The notes beneath the pieces are model-generated. The model had not been told where the DNA came from. It saw only the letters and a list, made by a program, of their open reading frames with translations, and searched no databases. A program made the position numbers and the translations under genes. Of a stretch of 64,000 bases of DNA, positions 18,343-27,173 are shown piece by piece; within the stretch, counting starts at the first letter, position 1, and each line of letters opens with the position of its first letter. Source of the DNA: Bacteroidetes bacterium UBA2475 (GTDB taxonomy: Bacteria > Bacteroidota > Bacteroidia > B-17B0 > Aurantibacillaceae); contig DDPF01000013.1 in the NCBI GenBank assembly GCA_002342065.1, positions 124,001-188,000 of the forward strand, in the 5' to 3' direction.

Positions 18343-18526
18343 TGTCTTAAGGGGTGCTTTTTGAGATCTTAAATGCAAAATTATAGATGATAAATGAATT
18401 AGCTCATTTAAAATTTATCATTCAACATTTAAAATTTCATTAGGCTGAGATTAAACCCGTTAACAGATTTGCGCCAAACGCTGCTGTTAAACACCTGAAC
18501 AGGATAATGCCTGCGGAGGGAAAACA
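18343..18526 (+). ncRNA. TPP (thi-box) riboswitch
   Basis: Conserved TPP aptamer blocks occur in order: GGGGTGC (18351-18357), CTGAGA (18445-18450), ACCCG (18455-18459), and ACCTGA (18493-18498) running into CAGGATAATGCCTGCGGAGGG. The CAGG/CCTG pair covaries with the usual CTGG/CCAG, which supports the fold. P1 can form between TGTCTT (18343-18348) and AAAACA (18521-18526). The P3 arm is unusually long, with stems ATGATAAAT/ATTTATCAT and TTAAATG/CATTTAA, and an extra stem TTAACAG/CTGTTAA (18460-18490) is present. It lies 56 bases before a TonB-dependent receptor start and should lower its expression when thiamine pyrophosphate is abundant. Confidence 0.93.
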
Positions 18527-18535
18527 ATTAAAAAT

Positions 18536-18558
18536 AACACATGCCCCACGTGTTGTTA
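18536..18558 (+). promoter_or_regulatory. Candidate expression-platform hairpin
   Basis: AACAC (18536-18540) can pair with GTGTT (18550-18554), and ATAAC with GTTAT with a small bulge, between the aptamer and the receptor start. There is no T-run after it, so control of translation or a switch with the P1 strand is more likely than intrinsic termination. The pairing is read by eye only. Confidence 0.35.
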
Positions 18559-18582
18559 TGTTTAATTAAAAAAAATAAAAAA

Positions 18583-21030
18583 ATGAACAAACAAGTATTT
18601 GCAAAGATCTTCTTTGCGACCGCGTTCTTTAGCCTGGCTAAACTCAACGCGCAACACAGTCTTTCGGGCACTGTTAAGACCGATAAAGGTGAGGCCGTAC
18701 CTTTTGCAGTAGTTGGTTTAAAGAATACACAACTTTCTGCTACCACCAATTCGGAAGGCGCTTTTAAATTCAAGAATTTAAAAGATGAAACTTACATCCT
18801 TATTACAAGATGTTTAGGTTTTAGTGAAAGTATGGATACTGTATTGGTTAACGGCGATGTAGTTGTTGATCCTCAACTTACGCGATCAAACAAACAATTA
18901 GATGAAGTAGTTGTAAACGCTACACGTGTAGATAAAAATAGCGGTATGGCCTTTAGTAATATTGATGCCGAAACTTTAAAAAAACAAAACCTTGGACAGG
19001 ATGCGCCGTACATGCTGAACTTATTACCAAGTGTGGTGGTTAACTCAGACGCCGGTGCAGGTGTTGGTTACACTGGTATAAGAATAAGAGGTTCCGACGG
19101 AACACGAATAAATGTTACCATTAACGGCGTCCCGGTAAACGATGCAGAATCGCAAGGAACTTTTTTTGTGAACATGCCCGATTTTGTTTCGAGTACCAAT
19201 AATATACAAGTGCAGCGTGGAGTAGGGGCTTCGAGTAATGGTGCGGGAGCTTTTGGCGCGAGTATTAATTTTCAAACCAACGAATTAAAAGATAAGCCTT
19301 ATGCGAATGTAATTTCAACGGCAGGTTCTTTTGATACTTACAGGAATACTTTAGCTGCCGGAACAGGTTTATTAAACGATAAATTCACGCTGGACGCAAG
19401 GGCTTCAAGCATTAGCAGTAACGGTTATATTGATAGGGCAAAGTCAAATTTACAATCGTATTATTTGGCTGCTGGATATTATGGTAAAAAAAGCGTTTTA
19501 AAATTCATTAATTTTTTTGGCCAGGAAAAAACTTACCAGGCCTGGTATTATGTGCCTGAAGATTCGATAAAAAAAGGAAACAGAACTTATAATCCTGCCG
19601 GAGAATATTATGATGCTAATGGAAATGTACATTATTATAAGAATGAGACTGATAACTATAAACAAAATAATTTTCAGTTGCATTTTATACATCAGGTAAA
19701 TTCAAAACTTAGTTTTAATCTTACCGGCCATTACACCAAAGGCAAAGGCTATTACGAGCAATACAAACAAGGTCAAAGCTTTGCAACCTACAATATGGAA
19801 GAACCTGTATTGCCAGTTAACGACTCTACCAACTTAACGATCACATCAACAGATCTTATTCGCCGTTTATGGTTAGATAATGATTTTGCCGGCGGGATAT
19901 TTAATTTTAATTATACACCCAATTCGCGATTGGCATTTACAATTGGTGGTGGTTATAATTCCTATTTTGGAAAGCATTTTGGAAGAGTGATCTGGGCACA
20001 ATACGCTTCTAATTCTGAAATTGATCATCAGTATTATTTCCAGACTGCAAATAAGAACGATGGTAATATTTATTTTAAAACAAATTATAAACCAACATCA
20101 AATTTTAATGTTTTTGTTGACTTGCAGGTTAGAAATGTCGATCACCGCTTTTTAGGCTTTGTTGATTCGTTAGCAACGGAAACTAAATTGCAAAACCAGA
20201 CTTATACTTTCTTTAATCCAAAACTTGGTTTAAGTTATGATATTAATACGCATTTAAATATTTACGCATCTTTTGCTATTGCAAATAAAGAACCTAACCG
20301 TAACGATTTTGTGCAGAGTGCACCAAATAGTCGCCCAAAACCTGAACAATTAATGGATATAGAGGCCGGAGCAAAATACACTGTGAAGAACTTTTATTTT
20401 GCAGCAAATATTTATGATATGGAGTATAAGAACCAACTGGTTTTAAACGGCAAAGTAAATAACGTTGGGGCATACAACCGGGTAAATGTAACAAGTAGTT
20501 ACAGAAGGGGCATAGAATTAGAAGCTAATGCTAATATTGGTAAATACTTTGCCATTGGCGGTAATGTAACCATATCACAAAATAAAATAAATAATTTTGT
20601 TGATTATACTGATAGCAGTGATGCGGCTTACACAGTTTTCTCCCAATACAAAAAAGAATATAAGAATACTGATATTTCTTTTTCACCGAACGAAATTTCG
20701 GCACTTATAGTTGTATTTAAACCTGTAAAAAATATGGAGATCACCTTTACAAATAAATATGTTGGTCGCCAGTTCCTAGATAATACAACTAATATTAAAC
20801 GTAGCATTTCTCCATATTATGTAACGGATGCACGATTTAATTATACCATTAAAACAAAATTGATCCCTGAAATTGGATTGATGTTTGCAGTGTATAATTT
20901 GTTTAGCGCAAAATACGAGACCAACGGTTATACATTTAGTTATTATACAGATGCAGACCTGAATACCTTTAATTATAAAGCACCATCGGCGCCTATTAAT
21001 TTTTTAGGAGGAATTAGTTTAAAGTTTTAA
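18583..21030 (+). CDS. TonB-dependent outer-membrane receptor under TPP riboswitch (probable thiamine or precursor uptake)
   Basis: This 815-residue protein starts at the ATG at 18583, where its signal peptide begins (ends KLNAQ at 24). A CarboxypepD-regulatory-like domain (about 27-105) is followed by a plug domain (about 110-235, with GYTGIRIRGSDGTRINVTINGVP) and a 22-strand-type barrel ending in SLKF. It imports a ligand across the outer membrane using TonB energy. The TPP riboswitch directly upstream points to thiamine or a thiamine moiety as the ligand, as established for riboswitch-controlled receptors in Bacteroides. No SusD partner, PnuT or thiamine biosynthesis gene is adjacent. Confidence 0.88.
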   Translation: MNKQVFAKIFFATAFFSLAKLNAQHSLSGTVKTDKGEAVPFAVVGLKNTQLSATTNSEGAFKFKNLKDETYILITRCLGFSESMDTVLVNGDVVVDPQLTRSNKQLDEVVVNATRVDKNSGMAFSNIDAETLKKQNLGQDAPYMLNLLPSVVVNSDAGAGVGYTGIRIRGSDGTRINVTINGVPVNDAESQGTFFVNMPDFVSSTNNIQVQRGVGASSNGAGAFGASINFQTNELKDKPYANVISTAGSFDTYRNTLAAGTGLLNDKFTLDARASSISSNGYIDRAKSNLQSYYLAAGYYGKKSVLKFINFFGQEKTYQAWYYVPEDSIKKGNRTYNPAGEYYDANGNVHYYKNETDNYKQNNFQLHFIHQVNSKLSFNLTGHYTKGKGYYEQYKQGQSFATYNMEEPVLPVNDSTNLTITSTDLIRRLWLDNDFAGGIFNFNYTPNSRLAFTIGGGYNSYFGKHFGRVIWAQYASNSEIDHQYYFQTANKNDGNIYFKTNYKPTSNFNVFVDLQVRNVDHRFLGFVDSLATETKLQNQTYTFFNPKLGLSYDINTHLNIYASFAIANKEPNRNDFVQSAPNSRPKPEQLMDIEAGAKYTVKNFYFAANIYDMEYKNQLVLNGKVNNVGAYNRVNVTSSYRRGIELEANANIGKYFAIGGNVTISQNKINNFVDYTDSSDAAYTVFSQYKKEYKNTDISFSPNEISALIVVFKPVKNMEITFTNKYVGRQFLDNTTNIKRSISPYYVTDARFNYTIKTKLIPEIGLMFAVYNLFSAKYETNGYTFSYYTDADLNTFNYKAPSAPINFLGGISLKF

Positions 21031-21033
21031 AAA

Positions 21034-21101
21034 GCCGCAGATTTCACAGATGACACAGATTGAAATTTAAATTTTCTGTGTAAATCAGCGAAATCTGTGG
21101 C
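21034..21101. repeat. Imperfect palindrome between convergent genes (type 2)
   Basis: GCCGCAGATTTCACAGATG on the left pairs with the right arm, whose reverse complement is GCCACAGATTTCGCTGATT. ACACAGA follows on both arms, so arms of about 30 bases carry few mismatches. It fills the gap between the stops at 21030 and 21118 and could act as a bidirectional terminator or a dispersed repeat. Confidence 0.7.
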
Positions 21102-21117
21102 TAATATTAAATTATTT

Positions 21118-21861
21118 TTAAAGTTTTCTGATAACGAAGTTATATCCGTTAGATTGACGTAAACATTCTACTTTATAATAGATCTCAGCTTTTTGCTTAG
21201 CCGTTTTACTGTCCATTTTTTTTCGGAACCTCATGTTAAGGAACATAAGTTTAGATTTTAATTTGTTCCAGGTCCTTATACGTGTTGCAATAAAAGCGCG
21301 CATTGTATTAAATGGAACAGGACTCCACAATACCATTTTATGATAATCAATTCCAAACCTTCTGCCGCCGGTAATTTTCTCTAATTTCATACCATGTTTG
21401 TTGGCATAGAACTCTAAAGAAAAATAAGACATATGGTTGTAAGAGATCTCGTGAAAACACTCCATAAAAGCTACATAACCAACAAATAAACCACCTGGTC
21501 TTAATATTCGGCTAACTTCTGCGATTGCTCTTTCTACATCGGGAATGTGCTCTAAAACAGATGACATATTTACAAGATCAAAACTGCCATCTTTAAAAGG
21601 AAGATCTTCTGCCGCTGCAACTACTGTATGTGCACCACCTTCAAAAGGCTCAACACCCTCCCATGTTCCACCGGCATCTTCAATGATCTTTTTTGTTCTT
21701 CCGTAACCGCAGCCAATATCCACTACTTTTTTGTGACCTTGTTTTACAAGCGTCGCAAGATCATAAGCCTGAACATTTACATCGTATTCGCAGTTGGGTT
21801 GTTGATCTTCAAAAGATAAAAGCCTTACGCCTTTGCCTGGTATAAATGCTTTTTCGCTCAT
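21118..21861 (-). CDS. Class I SAM-dependent methyltransferase
   Basis: This 247-residue protein has the SAM-binding Rossmann core. VVDIGCGYGRTKKIIEDAG (motif I) is near residues 40-58, FDLVNMSSVLEHIPDVERA (motif IV, the Methyltransf_11 type) is near residue 100, and ILRPGGLFVGYV follows. The substrate is unknown; such enzymes act on small molecules, lipids or sugars. It follows the tail-specific protease gene on the same strand after 16 bases, so the two probably share a transcript. Confidence 0.85.
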   Translation of the reverse strand: MSEKAFIPGKGVRLLSFEDQQPNCEYDVNVQAYDLATLVKQGHKKVVDIGCGYGRTKKIIEDAGGTWEGVEPFEGGAHTVVAAAEDLPFKDGSFDLVNMSSVLEHIPDVERAIAEVSRILRPGGLFVGYVAFMECFHEISYNHMSYFSLEFYANKHGMKLEKITGGRRFGIDYHKMVLWSPVPFNTMRAFIATRIRTWNKLKSKLMFLNMRFRKKMDSKTAKQKAEIYYKVECLRQSNGYNFVIRKL

Positions 21862-21877
21862 AAAAAATAACTGGGTA

Positions 21878-23971
21878 TTATTTAATGTCGTTAATTACAT
21901 TGGTTGCTTCGTAAATATAAATATCTTTTGAGATATTCTTAACCCATTTGTTCTCGCGGTTCAAACGGGTTGTATCACTTCCAAATTTGGCAACATCATC
22001 GCTTAATAATTCTCCTGAGAAACCTTTTATTTCTTTTCTCAGTTCTTCATATTTTTTATTTTGTTCACGTAATTGTTTTTGCTCTATCCTGAATTTTTCA
22101 AGATTCAGACTATATTTTGTATCATCTTTTTTAGATTTTACTTCTTTTGCCTGTGATTCAATTAAATTAAACTGCGAACTTTTTTTAACGCGTGACTGGC
22201 TGTTCTTAATTACAGAAGAGTAGTTTATATTTTTAAATTCTGTATAATCTGCTTTCGGTATCTCATCCCAAGGCATTGGATTATCCATTTCTTTTTCACC
22301 AAGATCTATGAAGGCATAAGGATCTGGTAACAAAACATCAGGAATAACACCTTTTAATTGTGTGGCGCCACCATTTATACGATAGAATTTTTGTTGTGTG
22401 ATCTTTACTTGTCCTACAGGTTTGATAGTATCAAATTGTGGTAGTAAAAAATTATCAAGGTCAACAAACGATTGTACGGTTCCTTTTCCAAAGCTTGGTG
22501 TTCCAATAATTACGCCGCGTTTGTAATCTTGTATTGCAGCAGCTAAAATTTCGCTGGCACTGGCGCTATTATGGTTTACCATAATGGTTAACGGACCATC
22601 CCAAACTACATCAGGCGCTCTGTCTTCCATTACATTACGCATATTGTTCTTGCCTTGCACCTGAACTACAGGTCCTTTAGGGAAGAATAAACCGGCCATC
22701 ATTACAACTTCCTGTAAAGATCCACCCCCATTATCGCGAAGGTCAACAATTATACCTTTTACATTCTGTTTTTTTAATTTTTCAATTTCCTTGCGCATGT
22801 CGTTAGAACAACCGCGGGCACCGGTACGCGTAAAATCTGTGTAAAACGACGGTAAATAAATATAACCGATCTTGTTCTTATTTTCAAGTACAGCACTCTT
22901 TGCAAATGTTTCTTCAATTTCAATAACATCTCTAATAATTGGAATTACTTTAATAGTGTTATCTGTTTTTTTAACGGTCAATCTTACTTCAGTTCCTTTT
23001 TTACCTTTAATATGTTCAATGGCTTCATCAATATCCATATTGGTAATATCAACAGGTTCTTTAGTGCCTTCACCAACTTTAATTATCTGGTCGCCTTTTT
23101 TTAACTCGCCTTGCTTGTAGCTTGGACTTCCAACAATAACCTCGTCAACCATCAACGCGCCGTCTTTAGATTGTAAACGTGCGCCAATACCTTCAAACTG
23201 ACCGCTCATTATCTGATCGAATTTCTTTTTCTCTTTTGGCGCGAAATATTCAGTGTGCGGATCGTAAACACCTGTAATAGCATTTGCAAAAGTAGAAAAA
23301 CGTTCGCGTGGTGTAATTTTATTTAAACGTTTGAACCAATCTTCATTTGCTTTTAAGGTTTTGCGTCTTGCTTCAACCTCCAAAGTATCAAACGATTTTA
23401 TTTTAAAGGCTGTATCTTTCTTTTCAATAGCTTTATCTTGTCTCTCAAGCATTTCATCCAGGCGCAGTATTACCTGATACTTTACCATCTTACGCCATTC
23501 GTTCTTTAGATCTGCTTCTGATTTTGAATAAACAGTTTTTTCATAATCTGTTTCATATTCTTCATCTACAGTAAAATCAATTGGTTTTGATAAGATCTCT
23601 TTGCTCCAGCTTTCTTTTTCTTTTAAACGTTTATTATAAATATCAACCGATCTTGCATAAAAATCATGACGTTGGTTCAATAGCTGATCATCAATATCTC
23701 GGCGTGACTTGGCAAGTTCATCAATATCACTTTGAAGTAAGAATTTTTTATTATAGTCTAAGCGTTTAATATAAAGTTCAAATACCTTCTCACTAAAAGC
23801 ATCGTCTAATTTTACGGGTGCATAGTGGTTTTGGTTAAGGCTTCCGAAAAGTAACTCAAAAATAACATCGTTCTTATCAAATACGTACTTAACAACCGTA
23901 AACGATGAAAGAATAATAACCCCAACAAATAGAACTGTTTTAGTGGTTATTTTATTTATTAATTTTTGCAT
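21878..23971 (-). CDS. Carboxy-terminal (tail-specific) processing protease, S41 family
   Basis: This 697-residue protein has an N-terminal signal or membrane anchor (about 14-29) and a helical N-terminal domain typical of the Prc/Tsp branch. A PDZ domain (about 235-330, SYKQGELKKGDQIIKVGEG) and the S41 catalytic core follow. The core shows DLRDNGGGSLQEVV, NHNSASASEI (nucleophile Ser) and GTPSFGKGTVQ (general-base Lys). A C-terminal helical domain, as in Prc, completes the length. It cuts proteins from the C-terminus in the periplasm. It is the first gene of a probable two-gene unit with the methyltransferase. Confidence 0.92.
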   Translation of the reverse strand: MQKLINKITTKTVLFVGVIILSSFTVVKYVFDKNDVIFELLFGSLNQNHYAPVKLDDAFSEKVFELYIKRLDYNKKFLLQSDIDELAKSRRDIDDQLLNQRHDFYARSVDIYNKRLKEKESWSKEILSKPIDFTVDEEYETDYEKTVYSKSEADLKNEWRKMVKYQVILRLDEMLERQDKAIEKKDTAFKIKSFDTLEVEARRKTLKANEDWFKRLNKITPRERFSTFANAITGVYDPHTEYFAPKEKKKFDQIMSGQFEGIGARLQSKDGALMVDEVIVGSPSYKQGELKKGDQIIKVGEGTKEPVDITNMDIDEAIEHIKGKKGTEVRLTVKKTDNTIKVIPIIRDVIEIEETFAKSAVLENKNKIGYIYLPSFYTDFTRTGARGCSNDMRKEIEKLKKQNVKGIIVDLRDNGGGSLQEVVMMAGLFFPKGPVVQVQGKNNMRNVMEDRAPDVVWDGPLTIMVNHNSASASEILAAAIQDYKRGVIIGTPSFGKGTVQSFVDLDNFLLPQFDTIKPVGQVKITQQKFYRINGGATQLKGVIPDVLLPDPYAFIDLGEKEMDNPMPWDEIPKADYTEFKNINYSSVIKNSQSRVKKSSQFNLIESQAKEVKSKKDDTKYSLNLEKFRIEQKQLREQNKKYEELRKEIKGFSGELLSDDVAKFGSDTTRLNRENKWVKNISKDIYIYEATNVINDIK

Positions 23972-24006
23972 ATGTACAAATTTAAATTTTTAATACGTAA
24001 TATCAT

Positions 24007-24016
24007 ATTGTACAAT
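24007..24016. promoter_or_regulatory. Perfect 10-bp palindrome in a divergent promoter region
   Basis: ATTGTACAAT is a perfect palindrome between the divergently transcribed protease (start 23971) and NdpA-like (start 24111) genes, 36 bases above the protease start. It could be a regulator site; one copy in AT-rich DNA may also be chance. Confidence 0.25.
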
Positions 24017-24110
24017 CACATATTTTGCCATACTTGCTAAAAACTTGTTTAAATATTGTTAAATGTAAATTACGCAGGAATGCTATATTTAGCGGGTAAT
24101 AAAGATAATT

Positions 24111-25166
24111 ATGATAGATTTTTCACGGGCAGAACTAACTCATTTTTGTGTGCATTTTGTTGGTAACAAAGGGCTGGGCGAAGAGTTGACCTTAAGCGAC
24201 AAGGTATTTAAGTTTAAAGATGATTTTGTAAAGGACACTATTTTACGCTACTTTTTAAGTCCTTTTAAAACAGATATCTACTACCAGTTCAAAGGTAAAG
24301 TGGATGTTTCTTTGGCTAGTGTGGCTAACGTTTGCGAGGACCTGTTCACCGACCAAAAAGATTTTGTGAAGCAAAGCAAAAAGGTTGCTAAGCAACTATA
24401 TGATCAAAGTATACACCCTAAGATAAAAGGCGGCGAATTTTATACCTGTTTCTTTAAAGATGCAGTTGTGGATGGCGAATTATGCAACGCTTTAGGATTT
24501 TTTAAGACAGAGAATAAAGAGACCTACCTGAAAGTTTATCAGCATGTTGACAATTTTGACATAGACTGCGATAATGGCATAAACATTAATAAGCTCGATA
24601 AAGGTTGTTTGGTATTTGAAACCGATAAAAAGAGCGGTTATAAACTTAGCATAATTGATACGAATAATCGTAATGCTGAATGTGCTCTTTATTGGGAAGA
24701 AGACTTTTTAAATGCAGTTATTAAGCCAAATGGCTATTACCATACTAAAAACTTTATTGATACTTCTCGTGGCTTTTGTGAGCAGATCTTGACTGAAGAG
24801 AATAACGTGAACAAACAGGATCAAATGATGATGCTGAACAAAAGCACTTCTTACTTTAAGGAAAAAGACAGGTTCGATCTAAAGGATTTTGAAAAGGAAG
24901 TGTTAGTAGAACCACAATTAATTGGCGCTTTTAAAGAATACCGAAAAGATTTTAGTAAAAAAATGGACCTCACTGCCATTGACGAATTTGATGTTTCGCA
25001 AACTGCTGTAAAAAAGAATCAGAAGTATATGCGAAGCGTTGTTAAGTTGGATAAGAACTTTCACATTTATATTCATGCCCGCCACGATTATGTTGAGCGT
25101 GGTTACGATGACGAGAAAGGTTTAAAATATTATAAGCTGTTTTATGTAAACGAAGAGCAGGGTTAA
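24111..25166 (+). CDS. NdpA/YejK-like nucleoid-associated protein
   Basis: This 351-residue cytoplasmic protein has no signal peptide. It begins MIDFSRAELTHFCVHFVGNKGLGEEL, a typical opening of the PF04245 (37-kDa nucleoid-associated, NA37) family, and keeps the conserved central block with LDKGCLVFETDKKSGYKLSIID and YYHTKNFIDTSRGFCEQI. The E. coli homologue sits on the nucleoid; its molecular role is poorly known, and related proteins occur beside defence genes in other genomes. Here the neighbours are housekeeping genes. Its stop lies 3 bases from the stop of the convergent META gene. Confidence 0.82.
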   Translation: MIDFSRAELTHFCVHFVGNKGLGEELTLSDKVFKFKDDFVKDTILRYFLSPFKTDIYYQFKGKVDVSLASVANVCEDLFTDQKDFVKQSKKVAKQLYDQSIHPKIKGGEFYTCFFKDAVVDGELCNALGFFKTENKETYLKVYQHVDNFDIDCDNGININKLDKGCLVFETDKKSGYKLSIIDTNNRNAECALYWEEDFLNAVIKPNGYYHTKNFIDTSRGFCEQILTEENNVNKQDQMMMLNKSTSYFKEKDRFDLKDFEKEVLVEPQLIGAFKEYRKDFSKKMDLTAIDEFDVSQTAVKKNQKYMRSVVKLDKNFHIYIHARHDYVERGYDDEKGLKYYKLFYVNEEQG

Positions 25167-25169
25167 AGC

Positions 25170-25583
25170 TTATTTATCCTTCTCTTTCTTTTTACGATAA
25201 GTAAAAATTGTTGTTGCGCCTTTGGTTAAAATGAGCGCGTCGCCAGTTTGTTTAAACTCTAATTGTATAAAGTCTTTCAAAACATATGCCTCTGCTTTAA
25301 GGTCTTCAGGCTGTGTGCATATATTATCGCTTATTTCCATACCTCCCAAAAAAATTATTTTATTGCCACTGATTTTGTATTTACCCGAAAAGGCGTTGCA
25401 GCCATAACCCGAATATGTACTATCATTAAAACGTAAGATAGAGTGATCGTGGGTTAAAGTAACGGTGGTCTTTTCTTGTTTATCTTCAATTTTGGTTAAG
25501 ACCCAGGTAATGTCTTTGATACCGCTTTGAGCAGCTATGGAAAAAACAACTATGTTTAACAGGGCTGTTAAGATCAGTTTCAT
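25170..25583 (-). CDS. META-domain protein
   Basis: This 137-residue protein has a signal peptide (about 1-19, ending IAAQ). A META domain (about 23-130) follows with the typical WVLTKI opening and GYGCNAFSGKYKISGNKIIF, the segment related to HslJ. HslJ-type proteins are periplasmic or envelope proteins linked to heat and novobiocin tolerance in E. coli; the molecular role is unclear. It is the last gene of a minus-strand run with the zinc-finger protein (20 bases upstream) and purK. Confidence 0.8.
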   Translation of the reverse strand: MKLILTALLNIVVFSIAAQSGIKDITWVLTKIEDKQEKTTVTLTHDHSILRFNDSTYSGYGCNAFSGKYKISGNKIIFLGGMEISDNICTQPEDLKAEAYVLKDFIQLEFKQTGDALILTKGATTIFTYRKKKEKDK

Positions 25584-25603
25584 TAATTAAAATTAAAGCA
25601 GCA

Positions 25604-25963
25604 TTAACTCTCTGCTTTCTTTTTAACAATCAAAACCATGTTTTGTTCAAGTGGTAAATAACCGAATTCGTAACAATAGATATAGGTGTGGTTATTTTTT
25701 GTAGTGATCTGGTTAGTGTAAAAATTAAAATTAAAACCTTTGTCTATTAATTTTTGCTTTGCAATTTTTGTAGTGTCGCCATGTAAGCTCTCTTCAAGGA
25801 TGCGGCGGTTCTTGCGTAAAGAATTATTAATATTCCTCACATAATTATTTGTATCGCTATTTACCTTATTATTAAAGGCATTGCGACACATATCGCTGCA
25901 AAATTTCTTATCAATACGGCCCTTAATAATTTCGCCGCATTCAGGACAACTGCGTTTTTCCAT
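25604..25963 (-). CDS. Small zinc-ribbon protein
   Basis: This 119-residue protein has an N-terminal four-cysteine zinc site, CPECG (near 5-9) and CSDMC (near 22-26), with FCSDMCRNAFNNK resembling DUF2116-type zinc ribbons. A basic, Asn-rich helical segment and a C-terminal beta region containing YIYCYEFGYLPLEQN follow. It is probably cytoplasmic; nucleic-acid binding is plausible but unproven. It lies 2 bases after purK on the same strand, so it is cotranscribed with it. Confidence 0.72.
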   Translation of the reverse strand: MEKRSCPECGEIIKGRIDKKFCSDMCRNAFNNKVNSDTNNYVRNINNSLRKNRRILEESLHGDTTKIAKQKLIDKGFNFNFYTNQITTKNNHTYIYCYEFGYLPLEQNMVLIVKKKAES

Positions 25964-25965
25964 AA

Positions 25966-27105
25966 TTAAGCTATAATTTTCAATGTGTTCTTTACTAATT
26001 TGGCTTTTTGTTTTGCTTTTAAAATATCATCATCAACAATTGTAGCGTGACCCATTTTGCGGTAAGGTTTTGTGGTTGCTTTACCGTATAAATGAACATA
26101 AACACCACTAAACTTTAAAACATCCTCTAATCCCTGGTAAATAGCGGTTCCTGAATAACCAAAATCGCCCAATAAATTTATCATTACACCAGGTTTAATA
26201 ATAGCCGTATCGCCTAAAGGCAGATTTAAAATTGCACGCCATTGTTGTTCAAATTGTGAGGTAATATTTCCTTCAATAGTATGGTGACCGGAGTTATGAG
26301 TACGTGGTGCAATTTCATTCACTAAAACCTTTCCGTCTTTGGTCAAAAATAACTCAACAGCCAGCAAACCAACAATGCCAAGCTTTTCAGCAATATCAGA
26401 AGCTAATTTAAGAGCATCTTTTTCAACACTTTTTTTAATGTTAGCCGGACTAAATAAGAACTCAACAAGGTTAGCTTCCGGATTAAACTCACATTCAACC
26501 ACAGGGAAACACTTAATTTCTCCACTAGCACTGCGGGCAACAATTACCGAAAGTTCTTTGTCAAAATCAACCAAACGTTCTAAAACAGAAGGCGCATCAA
26601 AAGCTTTATCTAAATGATGTGGATTAACTAACTTTACAACACCTTTGCCGTCGTATCCGCCTTTGCGTAGCTTTTGAAAGAAAGGAAAATAATCAGCGTA
26701 TTTTGAGATCTGCGCTTTACCTTCCACTAAAAAAAAGTCCGGACTTGGAATATTGTTGCGTTGGTAGAACATCTTTTGCAAACCCTTATCCTGTATCATT
26801 TCAATAATGTGAGGTTGTGGATAAACCTTTTTTCCTTCTTTTTCAAGGTCTTTAAGTGCTTCTACATTTACATTCTCGATCTCAATAGTGATAAGGTCTT
26901 TATCTTTTCCAAAATCGTAAACGGTCTCATAATCATTTAAATTGCCATGAGAGAATTTTTTTACAAGATGCCTGCAAGGAGCATTTTTATCGGGATCGAG
27001 TACAGATATGGTTAAATTGAGGTTTATAGCGTTTTGAATAAGCATTCTTCCCAACTGACCACCACCTAAAATGCCTATATTTATTTGTTGAATGGTTTTA
27101 TTCAT
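25966..27105 (-). CDS. purK: N5-carboxyaminoimidazole ribonucleotide synthase
   Basis: This 379-residue ATP-grasp enzyme converts AIR, ATP and bicarbonate to N5-CAIR in purine synthesis. It opens with IGILGGGQLGRMLIQNAINL (preATP-grasp domain). It carries KLRKGGYDGKGVVKL (ATP-grasp lid), VNEIAPRTHNSGHHTIEG (metal and nucleotide binding) and the C-terminal YGKATTKPYRKMGHATI. The family is usually paired with PurE, which is not in the window. It leads a three-gene minus-strand unit with the zinc-ribbon and META proteins. Confidence 0.95.
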   Translation of the reverse strand: MNKTIQQINIGILGGGQLGRMLIQNAINLNLTISVLDPDKNAPCRHLVKKFSHGNLNDYETVYDFGKDKDLITIEIENVNVEALKDLEKEGKKVYPQPHIIEMIQDKGLQKMFYQRNNIPSPDFFLVEGKAQISKYADYFPFFQKLRKGGYDGKGVVKLVNPHHLDKAFDAPSVLERLVDFDKELSVIVARSASGEIKCFPVVECEFNPEANLVEFLFSPANIKKSVEKDALKLASDIAEKLGIVGLLAVELFLTKDGKVLVNEIAPRTHNSGHHTIEGNITSQFEQQWRAILNLPLGDTAIIKPGVMINLLGDFGYSGTAIYQGLEDVLKFSGVYVHLYGKATTKPYRKMGHATIVDDDILKAKQKAKLVKNTLKIIA

Positions 27106-27173
27106 GTATCAATTATTTGATTGGTAAAGATAATTAAACTAAAATTGATACCTTTAAATAACTTATTAAATAC

